Shown: positions 38,820-48,206 of the stretch, in pieces | Layout of the letters: each line of letters opens with the position of its first letter | Position numbering within the stretch: position 1 is the stretch's first letter | Origin: Azorinus chamasolen | Lineage: Eukaryota > Mollusca > Bivalvia > Cardiida > Solecurtidae | Direction of reading: 5' to 3' | Length of the DNA: 64,000 bases | Assembly (NCBI GenBank): GCA_963576725.1 | Contig: OY755242.1 | Span: 64,918,324-64,982,323 of the forward strand | Notes under the pieces: model-generated | What the model saw: only the letters and a program-made list of their open reading frames with translations | What the model was told of the DNA's origin: nothing | The model's database searches: none | Position numbers and translations under genes: made by a program

Positions 38820-39034
38820 TTAACACTTACTGTGCGGGACAGGAATCACTAATTTCATTTGCAAACAGTGTAGACCAAGATGAGAGGGCTCCTAGAGGAG
38901 CCCTCTCATCAGGGCCTGCACTTTTTGTCATGTTACACTTTTCTTTAGAAAAAAACCCTAAATACCCACTATAAGCTTGACCTGTTTGAAATTTTGGAAT
39001 AATCCATTTGACAACTCATCGTTATAAGGGTTAA
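38820..39034. mobile_element. MITE I-G, full length (piggyBac-like, TTAA)
   Basis: TTAA at both ends; right tip complement TTAACCCTTATAACGATGA. Central perfect palindrome GAGAGGGCTCCTAGAGGAGC plus CCTCTC, flanked by CAAACAGTGTAGACC. Confidence 0.75.
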
Positions 39035-39397
39035 CCTACAACAATAACTTACGATCCAGACTATACGTACATACTTAACCGTATAAATATGCTATACATT
39101 TAATCAAACCGTAAAGCGTCATCATATATACAGATATAAATATACATACAGATTTTATGAAAATCTACAAAAATCGGTGATGCTGAAATACCGTATAATG
39201 TAATGCAGTAGTTTTCTTTGCATCAGGAAACAATACAGTTAAATATAGGTTATTCGAAAAACCAAATAAGTAAGTATATATATTATATATAATGGTCTTT
39301 TGAGATAGAGACAGCAGCGTAGCTGAATCCAAATAGTATGTTCGCACCGTGGCTACAGGGATTCGGAGGCATCCTCCCTGGGAAAATTTAGTATATT
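39035..39397. other. No feature recognised
   Basis: AT-rich, with a short ATATATATTATATATAA stretch. Confidence 0.35.
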
Positions 39398-39517
39398 GTA
39401 ATCATTGTGATAAATAAAGCATTCTCTCCTATAGGAGCAAATGCTCTATTTATCACAATGATTTCAAAAGATAGTTTTACAGAGGCACCAAAAGGCGTCA
39501 GTATTAGAGCATAAGTT
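39398..39517. mobile_element. MITE I-C, core and right arm
   Basis: CATTGTGATAAATAAAGCA pairs with TGCTCTATTTATCACAATG around CTCCTATAGGAG. The left arm is missing. Confidence 0.65.
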
Positions 39518-39780
39518 AAAATTTACATGACAAGATAGAACATTTATCAAAGTCTACCCCTTTAGCCATCGACGATTGCTCCATTTTGGCCATACTACTA
39601 TTTTATTCTTTCAGATTGATGTTACAAACGTGCGTAAGAGCGTATCACTAGCTACGCGCCCTGGTTTAATGTGAAGTGAAGAGTCTTCTTGGGGCACTCT
39701 TCATGGATTGGATATGAAAGGTGGAACATTGTAGCCATGTTTGAAAGTAAAGAAACAGATAATTCAAATGTCATTAGCAA

Positions 39781-39860
39781 GCAGAGCAGACCCGGATTAG
39801 GCGGCTCTTGTAGGAGCCATCTAGAGGGGCCGTTTGATCTGGGTCTATGCTGTTTGCAAA
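39781..39860. mobile_element. MITE I-B core with extra central segment
   Basis: GCAGAGCAGACCCGGATTAG...GGCTCTTGTAGGAGCC, then an additional ATCTAGAGGGGCCG, then GATCTGGGTCTATGCTGTTT. Arms decayed. Confidence 0.6.
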
Positions 39861-40934
39861 TGTATTGTATAAAGGAAATGTTAAGCGGCCAACTGATAAA
39901 TTGTCAGTTTTTCTTCACTTCATGTACGAATAAGGGTGAGAAGTTTTATTGTTTACTTTTTCAAACAAAAACTGATCCGGGCACTGAGCAGTTGACTAGA
40001 TATCTGTCACATTTATCTTGATTGTTACGGGCCTAGTCGTTAAAATGCTAAAACCTAGTGACACAATAAAAATACAAATTAATCAGTCGTGCTATTCCTG
40101 TTTGTTAAGTAAAATGTGTATGAACTTTCATTTCTGCTTCTTGGGTCGCCGCGAACGTTCCAATGTCATACCTTGCCTGACGTATGTTCTAGTTTCTTTC
40201 AGCTCAATGGTTAGAATATGGACTGTTTGATTTGTATGATCGATGAATATCTAGTCTATAGCTAACATATACGTGCTATATATACTATCGAATCGCCCCA
40301 TACAGTCTTATAACTAAGCAATCGTACGTCATTGCTGGTTGACTTGAGTAAGACAAATTCGAAGTTAATACATATCATGTTTGTACAAACTGGTCGATTA
40401 GTCCTAATAGCTTTCGTCTGGCAAACAAACTGCGTAGCAAGTTGCGTCCCATTGACCACCGTCTTCAGTAGATCAATCTATAAACACAGTCGAATTAACT
40501 AAAATTCCACCCTTTCTTACAAAACAAACTATTCGAAATCCACTGACAGAGCTACAGAGAGCTGTAGAATTAGAAACAATACGTTATCCATGTATAAAAT
40601 CATATAGACATAGACATATTTTATTTTCCGTCGGATACAGCAAACAACACAACATAGGTCCTGTAGGGCTTTTATTCCGACAAAACAAATGTTTATCAAC
40701 AATTAACATATAAGACGTGTATAAACAGTACACACAATTAGGACTACAAATAAAAGCACAATTGCAAGTAATTACTAAAACAAACACGAAGCACGGCTTG
40801 TGCTATTTAAACAAGCAACGCAGACTAAAATGCATACAAAGCAGACCTTGGGATCAAAAGGATAACACACCTGCTGAATCAAAAGATAAAAACAACAGCG
40901 TTACAGCCTATATTCAAATAAGTGTAAGATAGGC
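39861..40934. other. No feature recognised
   Basis: About 1.1 kb without a supportable gene; frames here are under 72 codons and lack motifs. Confidence 0.4.
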
Positions 40935-41169
40935 TCTATGTCTTATAAGGATACACTCACTGTCAGGCTGTTGCAACTGGGCCTGATACCCCGGTGTACT
41001 GGAGTCCAGAAATATAGGCAATCACATACTTTAAATTTAAATAAAGTAAGATTTGTAAAATAACTATACAACTCGATTTTAACTACATGTATTAGAACAT
41101 GAAAAAAAATAATAATATGCAATTAATAAGATATAGCAGCCAAATAAAAACGGAAATTGTAAGGCAAAC
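40935..41169 (-). pseudogene. Probable 3' untranslated tail of the LINE
   Basis: It lies directly downstream (minus strand) of the LINE's last recognisable codons. It is AT-rich with no frame. The outer boundary is a guess; no poly-A or short tandem tail was identified. Confidence 0.3.
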
Positions 41170-41454
41170 TAATACTACTTTAGGTTGAACAGAACGAGCA
41201 TTCACACATAGGGCGAACCAAGATCTTCAACATTCTCCCGAACCTTAGATAGCTCTCTACAGGCCGTACGTCATTTGGGAGATTCGGGCCACCTCATACC
41301 TAAATGATCAAAGTCCGTACCTGGTATTTTTAACTCTCGGTAGAACAGCTAGAATTTATTACCTGAGATGTTTTAAAATTTACTAAATCGTTCAAGTAGG
41401 ATGAAGAATAATCATGCAATATCTTGAAAACAGAATCTAGAGGTACATAAAATA
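41170..41454 (-). pseudogene. LINE reverse transcriptase, C-terminal fragment (CR1/Jockey-like)
   Basis: Minus-strand translation, in more than one frame and with stops, gives ILHDYSSSYLNDL (about 41422-41384), RYGL then SFRYE (about 41325-41290) and RTACRELSKVRENV (about 41271-41230). In order and spacing these fit the post-catalytic C-terminal end of CR1/Jockey-clade non-LTR retrotransposons, where a DD..SSY.ELL-like block precedes a T.YGL.SF..G motif. A reverse transcriptase copies element RNA at the target site, but this copy is dead. It continues in two further pieces at 44041-44240 and 44597-44775, separated by later insertions. Confidence 0.75.
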
Positions 41455-41620
41455 TAGGGTTAATCCTACTGTAATTTGAAATTTGCGACGGTATATGAGG
41501 TTTTTAACGGTCGCAAATTATTTTAATGGCGACGCCAAAGCGGAGCAGTTAAAATAATTTAAGACCGTTAAAAACCTCATATACCGTCGCAAATTTCAAA
41601 TTACAGTAGGATTAACCCTA
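41455..41620. mobile_element. 166-bp palindromic element P, copy 1
   Basis: Starts TAGGGTTAATCCTACTGTAA and ends with its exact complement; the arms are about 75 bp and nearly perfect. The loop holds GGCGACGCCAAAGCGGAGC. It is the outer boundary of the composite cluster, facing LINE sequence. Two more copies lie at 43182 and 43873. Confidence 0.85.
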
Positions 41621-42295
41621 TTCTAACGCAATCTTAACACGAAAAATGCCAAATTGTTGTTATATCCTATGCGCGCAGGTGATTGGATGAGTGATGAGGC
41701 GAGAAATAGTGCCCAGTTTCTCTCAGATTTCTTAAAATAACTGGATTTTTTCACCCTGGTTAACACAGTCAAAACACCTGCCCAGTTGTAAGTTCACTAT
41801 TACATTTGTCATGAATCATTATGCGACAGCTATTTTACATTTCAATCCACTTTCAATACACATGTCAGGAAACGTAACGTTATCTTAGTCTTTGGCGCCG
41901 TACGCAAAAACGTCGTCTGTAACAATGACGTCACGTTATAACGTTATGTTTGAATAGTATGATAAATAAGATTGAATCTGAATCACAACGCTTTGAGTAT
42001 ATCAATAATTCTCCACATGACATATAAAAGACCGGTCAAGTCGTGACAAAGAATGGAAATTAATAACTTTCAAAATACCGGACTGAACTTGAATATATGT
42101 CAGTGTATGCATACGAATTTATCAGTAGATCTAAGTGTTTGATAAACAAAGCGCATTAATATATTTACAGGCTAATGCTGTTATTCGGCCGTTTTTGATT
42201 GGTTGAATTTGCGACATATAAAACAGTTTTATATGCCGCAAATTTAGTCACATGAGCCAATCAGATTGCAGAAAATTGACAGATTGCGTTAGAAT
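41620..42295. mobile_element. Foldback arm Q, copy 1 (forward)
   Basis: A 676-bp unit bounded by ATTCTAACGCAATCT and its complement AGATTGCGTTAGAAT. An almost identical reverse-oriented copy is at 42506-43182, so the pair makes a foldback with about 670-bp arms. Internal landmarks include TTTGGCGCCGTACGC and CAATGACGTCACG. Not coding. Confidence 0.85.
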
Positions 42296-42345
42296 GTTCT
42301 TTTATTTGCAGCTAGAAGGTCTGGTAGAGGAGACAATAATTCATC
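42296..42345. other. Central spacer between foldback arms
   Basis: About 50 bp of unshared sequence with GCAGCTAGAAGGTCTGG, the only part of the cluster not repeated elsewhere in it. Confidence 0.6.
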
Positions 42346-42505
42346 ATTCTAACGCAATCTGTCAATTTCCTGCAATCTGATTGGCTCATGTGACCGAATT
42401 TGCGGCATATAAAAAGTGTTTTATATGTCGCAAATTCAACCAATCGAAAACGGCCGAATTACAGCATTAGCCTGTAAATATATTAATGCGCTTTGTTTAT
42501 CTAAC
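42346..42505. mobile_element. Foldback arm Q, partial copy (reverse)
   Basis: 160-bp inner end of Q, beginning ATTCTAACGCAATCTGTCAA and stopping after GCGCTTTGTTTATC. Immediately followed by a complete reverse Q copy. Confidence 0.85.
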
Positions 42506-43182
42506 ATTCTAACGCAATCTGTCAATTTTCTGCAATCTGATTGGCTCATGTGACTAAATTTGCGGCATATAAAAACTGTTTTATATGTCGCAAATTCAAC
42601 CAATCGAAAACGGCCGAATAACAGCATTAGCCTGTATATATATTAATGCGCTTTGTTTATCAAACACTTAGATCTACTGATAAATTCGTATGCATACACT
42701 GACATATATTCAAGTTCAGTCCGGTATTTTGAAAGTTATTAATTTCCATTCCTTGTCACGACTTGACCGGTCTTTTATATGTCATGTGGAGAATTATTGA
42801 TATACTCAAAGCGTTGTGATTCAGATTAAACCTTATTTATCATACTATTCAAACATAACGTTATAACGTGACGTCATTGTTACAGACGACGTTTTTGCGT
42901 ACGGCGCCAAAGACTAAGATAACGTTACGTTTCCTGACATGTGTATTGAAAGTGTATTGAAATGTAAAATAGCTGTCGCATAATGATTCATGACAAATGT
43001 AATAGTGAACTTACAACTTGGCCGGTGTTTTGACTGTTTAAACCAGGGTGAAAAAATCCAGTTATTTTAAGAAATCTGAGAGAAACTGGGCACTATTTCT
43101 CGCCTCATCACTCATTCAATCACCTGCGCGCATAGGATATAACAACAATTTGGCATTTTTCGTGTTAAGATTGCGTTAGAAT
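42506..43182. mobile_element. Foldback arm Q, copy 2 (reverse)
   Basis: Inverse of 41620-42295, bounded by the same 15-bp ATTCTAACGCAATCT ends. Very few substitutions by eye, so the duplication is recent or the arms are homogenised by gene conversion. Confidence 0.85.
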
Positions 43183-43348
43183 AGGGTTAACCCTACTGTA
43201 ATTTGAAAATTGCGACGGTATATGAGGTTTTTAACGGTCTTAAATTATTTTAACGGCTCCGCCTTCGGCGTCGCCATTAAAATAATTTGCGACCATTAAA
43301 AACTTCATATACCGTCGCAAATTTCAAATTACAGTAGGATTAACCCTA
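43182..43348. mobile_element. 166-bp palindromic element P, copy 2
   Basis: TAGGGTTAACCCTACTGTAA at the left and TTACAGTAGGATTAACCCTA at the right. The loop reads GGCTCCGCCTTCGGCGTCGC, the reverse orientation of copy 1. Confidence 0.85.
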
Positions 43349-43873
43349 TACTTAGATCTACTAATAAATCTGTATGCATACAATGATATATATTCAAGTT
43401 CAGTCCGATATTTTGAAAGTTATTAGTTTTCATTGTTTGTCACGACTTGACCGGTCTCTTATATGTCATGTGGTGAATTACTGAGATACTCGAAGCGTTG
43501 TGATCCAGATTCAACGATATTTATCATACTATTCAAACATAACGTTATAACGTGACGTCATTGTTACAGACGACGTATTTGCGTATGGCGCCAAAGACTA
43601 AGATAACGTTACTTTTCCTGACATGTGTATTGAATCTGTATTGAACATGTGAAATAGCTGTCGCATAATTATTCATGACAAATGTAATAGTGAACTTACA
43701 ACTGGCCCGGTGTTTTGACTTTGTGTAAACCAGGGTGAAAAAAAATCCAGTGATTTTAGGAAATCTGAGAGAAACTGGGCACTATTTCTCGCCTCATCAC
43801 TCATTTTTTAATCACCTGCGCGCATGGGACATAACACCAATTTGGCATTTTCGAGTTAAGATTACGTTAGAAT
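43349..43873. mobile_element. Foldback arm Q, truncated copy 3 (reverse)
   Basis: Colinear with the outer about 520 bp of copy 2 (ACTTAGATCTACTAATAAAT to GATTACGTTAGAAT) with more substitutions. The inner end is missing. Older than copies 1 and 2. Confidence 0.8.
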
Positions 43874-44039
43874 AGGGTTAACCCTACTGTAATTTGAAAT
43901 TTGCGACGGTATATGAGGTTGTTAACGGTCTTAAATTATTTTAATGACCCCCCCTTCGGCGTCGCCATTAAAATAATTTGCGACCGTTAAAAATCTCATA
44001 TACCGTCGCAAATTTCAAATTACAGTAGGATTAACCCTA
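43873..44039. mobile_element. 166-bp palindromic element P, copy 3
   Basis: Same arms as copies 1 and 2; the loop contains ACCCCCCCTTCGGCGTCGCC. Its right end TTAACCCTATA abuts LINE sequence and mirrors the left end of copy 1. Confidence 0.85.
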
Positions 44040-44040
44040 T

Positions 44041-44240
44041 ATTGATACATCTTAGTGCCCTCTCCTGGATCTTTTCCATTTTGTTGGTGCTAGCTTGACT
44101 GCAAAAAAGCCACGCAATTGGGAAGTAATTAGAATTAGAAAGACTGAAAGAATTAATCACCGTCATCTTTGCTTTTTAGAAGTTTGCCTAGTCTTTTAAG
44201 AACAGCAAGTTTTTCTGATGCCTTTTTGCAGATACCAGAT
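44041..44240 (-). pseudogene. LINE reverse transcriptase, middle fragment
   Basis: Minus-strand translation gives ICKKASEKLAVLKRLGK (44233-44185), then, after a frameshift, FPIAWLFCS-like text and MEKIQERALRC (about 44079-44048). The ASEKL..L.RLGK block and the KIQERALR block are highly characteristic of the region after the catalytic domain in CR1/Jockey-type LINEs. The 3' neighbour (41170-41454) is displaced by the composite cluster; the 5' neighbour is displaced by a MITE. Confidence 0.85.
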
Positions 44241-44596
44241 ACAGTAAACCCTTATTATACCGGCATTCGTTACAATGGCACCCTCGTTATATCGGCAGTA
44301 TGCAATCAAACAAAATTACCGTTAAGTCTTTGAAACAACCACTGAATAAATAGGTGTAATGCCAATAAGACAGGTAAGACAGGTGATCGCTTAATGCAGA
44401 ACACGACAAGTGCAAAAAGCTCCCTTTGGGAGCTTTTTGCACTTGTTGTGTTCTGCATTAAGCGTTCACCTTTTGGTACTAGTTTAAAATTGGCCATATG
44501 GTTCCTTTCATATTTAAACTCGTTATAACGGCAACCTCGTTATACCAGCAAAATATCCGGAAACAAACATCTCCGTTGTAACGAGGGTTTACTGTA
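44241..44596. mobile_element. MITE II-A-like, inserted in the LINE
   Basis: TA-flanked, tips CAGTAAACCCTTATTATACC and complement CAGTAAACCCTCGTTACAAC. The core is a long near-perfect palindrome: CGCTTAATGCAGAACACGAC with its inverse around AAAAGCTCCCTTTGGGAGCT. It splits two LINE fragments that are contiguous in related elements. Confidence 0.85.
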
Positions 44597-44775
44597 CATG
44601 CTTACTTAAACGCAGCATAACATCAATATGTATACCTAAAAGTGTAATGATGATTAATTTATTACAGTGTCATTTATTTGAAAATTGAAGATACACTCTT
44701 GAGTTGTTCTTCCTAGTAAGCAAATAGCCTGAAACTTGTCAGGATTGGCTTGCATCATATTATGATCAAACATCA
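44597..44775 (-). pseudogene. LINE reverse transcriptase, upstream fragment
   Basis: Minus-strand translation gives HNMMQ then ANPDKFQAI (about 44762-44725), followed with stops by FNFQINDTVI and LGI/VYI-like text. N.M..N..KFQ.I is a well-known conserved stretch just after the reverse transcriptase active-site region. Homology stops near 44775, so the element is 5'-truncated, as most LINE copies are; the YxDD active site is absent. Confidence 0.8.
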
Positions 44776-44920
44776 TATAAATCTAGTATTTGCATTACAT
44801 CTAGATGATAGAACTTACGTTGCCATATTTGCTATTCGTGATACGCATTTGTAATCGTATCATATCTTATGCATACATTTAATCCATTCAACCAGTCTAT
44901 AAAACCTTATAAAATTCATT
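44776..44920. other. No feature recognised
   Basis: Unassigned sequence between the LINE truncation point and the next element. Confidence 0.35.
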
Positions 44921-45700
44921 AAAACCTCTGTTGACCGGAATTCTGGTTGAGAAGATTTTAGATACGTTAAGGCAGATGACTGCTCAATTCAGAGTGAACG
45001 TCATACAGAAAGCTCCTCTATGAGCTTTCTGTATGCCCTTCATCCTGCATTAACCTGCCATCTGTCTACAATACTATTAGTTATGCAGTGCTTAGTGTCC
45101 CTAATATGGACTATACACTGCCAGCAAATATTTATATGGGACGAGGCGAAGCCGAGTCCCATATTAATATTTGCTGGCAGTGTATAGTCCATATTAGGGA
45201 CACTAAGCACTGCATAACGAATTTATCTTACCGACTACCTTTAATTTCATGTATTTACACGCATGTTTGCATCATAGGCCTACGTGTATGGCTTGCCGTA
45301 GGGAAGCAAGGGAATTACCTCCCTTTAATAGAATTAAATAAAATATTTTGTATTTGCCTCAAATCTCGTTTATATATTTTGATTTTTCTTTTTTATCATT
45401 GTAAAACTAATAAATGTTTATATTTCAACTCCAATCAAAGCATAAATTATATGTATGCATTTTTTAAAACTGTAGTGATAAACATAAAATATTATTATAA
45501 GTAACAGAAAAATATATGGCTGTCAAATAAGGGAAGTAACTCTTGTAAAGCCATGATAAGGATTTTAGGATCCCCATAAGGAATCTATGGAGGTTTCTCG
45601 TGACCTCTATTGACCAATGGAATGACAAGAATTTTGTAGGAGGTAAGATAACGATACTTATACCCTATTGAACGTCCGATTTAGAGGTTATTTACTGTAT
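44921..45700. mobile_element. MITE II-A split by a 0.59-kb insertion
   Basis: Left arm and core at 44921-45075 (GGCAGATGACTGCTCAATTC, AAAGCTCCTCTATGAGCTTT, CCTGCATTAACCTGCCATC). The matching right tip is at about 45663-45700 (GAACGTCCGATTTAGAGGTT to ACTGTA). The sequence between, 45076-45662, is foreign to II-A. Confidence 0.55.
45081..45218. repeat. Near-perfect 138-bp palindrome
   Basis: Arms TTATGCAGTGCTTAGTGTCC..., through GGACTATACACTGCCAGC and TATGGGAC, pair over about 64 bp with one or two mismatches; the loop is about 8 nt (GGCGAAGC). It lies inside the insertion that splits the II-A element. An open frame through it is palindromic and not a gene. Confidence 0.9.
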
Positions 45701-45829
45701 CATTCCACTAGCTGCTACCCAAAAACGCATCAGCCAACATATTGTTTCCATCTGAAACGCCGAATATCTCGGCATCTCCTTAGGATCATTGCTGTTTGAC
45801 AATCACTAGTTTTTCAGTTGGACCAGTCC

Positions 45830-46470
45830 CATGTGCACACTGTTGCTGTTGGACCGTGTACACAACTCATATGCATATCTAGTGCAGTGTTTCTATGTTG
45901 AACATTTTTTTGTTTATCATGCGCCATATGGAGCATAAAGTTTCACTTCAGGCTTATAACCCGAGCCATAAGCATCGATTTGTTCATAGTGTTGATATAA
46001 ATCAGTAATAAACTCATTTAGGCTGCTCTCTTGTTCAGTCTTTCAATCTAGATGTACTTCAAATGATAAAACCACAGTTGAGCTTCCGATATCTCGAAGT
46101 CGGATAACGCGAACTTCGAAACAACTCGAAATAAAAAAAAATCGGCTCTTTCAAAATCTGCAATACATAGTTGTTCAAAAATGTTTTCTCCGCATATCTA
46201 GAAACGCCTGTGACAGCCTAATGTAGGTCTAAAGTAATGCTGAAAGTTCCTATAGAAACTTGAAAACTTGTTCAGATCAGAAATCGGATAACTCTAACCT
46301 CGGGAATCTTGAAGTAATGTGTTTGGTCCCTTGAAGTTCGAGATATCGAAGTTCAACTGTATTTAGAAACACATAATTATGTGCAGATTCAAATATGTGC
46401 ATGATCTGTATCTATACTGCTTACAACAATATACTGATTAGTTGCAAACAGTGCTGAGTCACGTCAGAAA
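45830..46470. repeat. Ancient dispersed repeat, copy with MITE
   Basis: Colinear with 9390-9770 (GTTGCTGTTGGACCGTGTAC, AGTGCAGTGTTTCTA, AAAGTTTCACTTCAGGCT, ATGATCTGTATCTATACTG), interrupted by the II-B element at 46074-46360. Confidence 0.6.
46074..46360. mobile_element. MITE II-B
   Basis: Tips CAGTTGAGCTTCCGATATCT and complement CAGTTGAACTTCGATATCTC. The right half of the central palindrome is deleted: AGTAATGCTGAAAGTTCC is present but its inverse is not. Confidence 0.75.
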
Positions 46471-46503
46471 ATGCAATACAACCAGAGTGTTTCTTTATGT
46501 ATA

Positions 46504-46782
46504 CAGTTGAACCTTGCTATCTCGAAATTCAAGGGACCATGCAAATAACTTCGATATAACAAAATTCGAATTTCTTGACAATATCTCAAGTTTACAGCTT
46601 AATGTAGAACTCCTGTAGGAGTTTTCAGCATTACTTCAAACCTGCATTAAGCGTGTTTCTAGATGTGCGCAGTGATACATTTTAGAGCAATCTTGTATTG
46701 TATATTTTAAAAGAACCGAACAAGTTATCCGTTATCCCGAAGTTCGGTTTATGCGAGTTCGATATATCGAGGTTCCACTCTG
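46504..46782. mobile_element. MITE II-B
   Basis: Left tip CAGTTGAACCTTGCTATCTC with TA upstream. Core AGCTTAATGTAGAACTCCTG and inverse CCTGCATTAAGCG. The right end TCGATATATCGAGGTTCCAC is degenerate at its last bases. Confidence 0.75.
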
Positions 46783-46944
46783 TCGTTTGCAAATGACTGC
46801 GTATTAGTATTACAGTAATGTACTCGTATGTCATATATTTGTATAATTCCCGATTTTGCCTTACAAGAATGATTCAGACTTGTCAACAATGTTGCTTGTA
46901 TATAGCTTTCAGCGTGAAATATTGAGAGTTTAGAACAGTATGCC

Positions 46945-47139
46945 TTAATTCATTCTCTCATAGTGGCGCCTCTTAACCACTTTAAAAGTCATTTTTGTAA
47001 CCATTGTGATAAACAGAGCACTTGCTCCATTGGAGCAAAAGCTCTTTTTATCACAATGGTTTCAAATTACACATCTGCTATTTTCGGTAGAGTTATTTAA
47101 AGATTTCGCGTCTAAATAGCCTATGAGGGAATGAGTTAA
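46945..47139. mobile_element. MITE I-C
   Basis: TTAATTCATTCTCTCATAG at the left and CTATGAGGGAATGAGTTAA at the right. The centre pairs ATAAACAGAGCACTTGCTCC with GGAGCAAAAGCTCTTTTTAT. Flank and element are duplicated at 47152-47411. Confidence 0.85.
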
Positions 47140-47209
47140 TGAACTAAGCAACGCTGTTGCTTGTATATAGCTTTAAACGGGAATTATTGAGAGTTTAGAA
47201 CAGTATGCC

Positions 47210-47411
47210 TCAACCCATTCCCTCATATTGATGTCTCTTGACGCCTCTGTAAAAGTCACTTTTTGAAACCATTGTGATAATTAGAGCATTTGCTCCATAT
47301 GAGCAAATGCTCTATTTATCACATTGGTTTCAAAGCTACACAACCGCTCATTTTCGGTAAATATAAAAGAGAATGGGTCTAAAAATAGTCTTATGTGAGG
47401 GAATGGGTTAG
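47210..47411. mobile_element. MITE I-C, tandem duplicate
   Basis: Same family and orientation as 46945. About 65 bp of upstream flank (TTGCTTGTATATAGCTTT to TTTAGAACAGTATGCCT) is shared too, so it arose by tandem duplication, not a second insertion. Confidence 0.85.
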
Positions 47412-47749
47412 TGGAATGTATGTTTTCTTGGTGAACTGGTAAAGCATCATAATGACTCGAATTATTAATCATGTTGATCAGAATTCAAACTGCTTGTTAC
47501 TATGGAAAATATGACTGCTCACATTATTATTTACGGCTGATTCGTTTCAGCTTTTGTGACACAATCGGCTAAGTTTTAAACATCTTTAATCATAAGTTAC
47601 TGTGGATCTTTTCAGGAACCATACTGTTTGAAATGTGAGAATTGTAGCGATTAGAAATATAAGGACTGGTATATCGTAATCACGTGAACGGTTTGTTGTA
47701 TCACTATTTTATACGAAAGGCCGGTGGTGACATTTCATTATACACGCTT
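47412..47749. other. No feature recognised
   Basis: No supportable gene or repeat. Confidence 0.35.
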
Positions 47750-47872
47750 CATACTTCATGAATAAATGCTTTTAAAGTATTATAGAATATTCATACTTAA
47801 AACTTCATAGTTAACACTTCGCACTTCACCCTTCATACTTCAAACTTCAAACTTCAGACTTCAAACTTCAAA
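47750..47872. repeat. ACTTCAA heptamer tandem repeat
   Basis: Degenerate ACTTCAT/ACTTCAC words become clean ACTTCAA repeats at 47837-47872, right next to the broken end of the transposase fragment. Confidence 0.8.
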
Positions 47873-48206
47873 CACTAGCATCCCAAAGGGGATCAGCTAC
47901 CTTTCGGCTTGACATGAATCTGTTACGTCGAGGAAAAGATCTTCTCGCGACATTGCTTAAATTACGGAGCCTGCCTGGTCTGGAATGGTCAGTAACATAC
48001 CCTGTTTGCTGAAGTCTGTTCCTCGGCCGGCTTATTGTGAATTCATGTCGATTGAAATGCTGAGCGACGTCCCTATCTAACATGCCAGCCATGAGCATAT
48101 CAACGACTCTCTGACGCTGCTCTAACGTCATAACTGGGCGACGTCCCGATGGTGATTTTAAGGATTTTATTTGCTTATGCTTAATAAGCAGTGCGATAGC
48201 ATGCAA
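47868..48206 (-). pseudogene. Tc1-like transposase, N-terminal DNA-binding fragment
   Basis: A 112-codon minus-strand frame. From the methionine of MTLEQRQRVVDML onward it resembles the N-terminal paired-like helix-turn-helix region of Tc1-family transposases: RDVAQHFNRHEFTISRPRNR (recognition helix region), then QQTGYVTDHSRPGRLR, the GRPR-like linker between the two DNA-binding subdomains. After about residue 85 similarity is lost, consistent with a frameshift. The DDE/D catalytic domain is absent. The upstream 25 codons have no known equivalent, so the true start was probably the internal methionine. The intact family encodes about 340 residues; this is under a third. Inverted repeats of a parent element were not found. 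Confidence 0.8.

Noticed and set aside
41455..44039. TAGGGTTA at the P element tips as telomeric repeat
   Set aside because: Only single copies occur, each at the end of a palindrome; there is no TTAGGG array.
45088..45504. 138-codon plus-strand frame as a gene
   Set aside because: Its first part runs through the 138-bp palindrome and the rest is AT-rich, low-information sequence without motifs.
29588..46782. CENP-B-box-like motif in the pogo/Tigger-like tips
   Set aside because: TTCG occurs in the II-B tips, but the rest of the box pattern does not line up.
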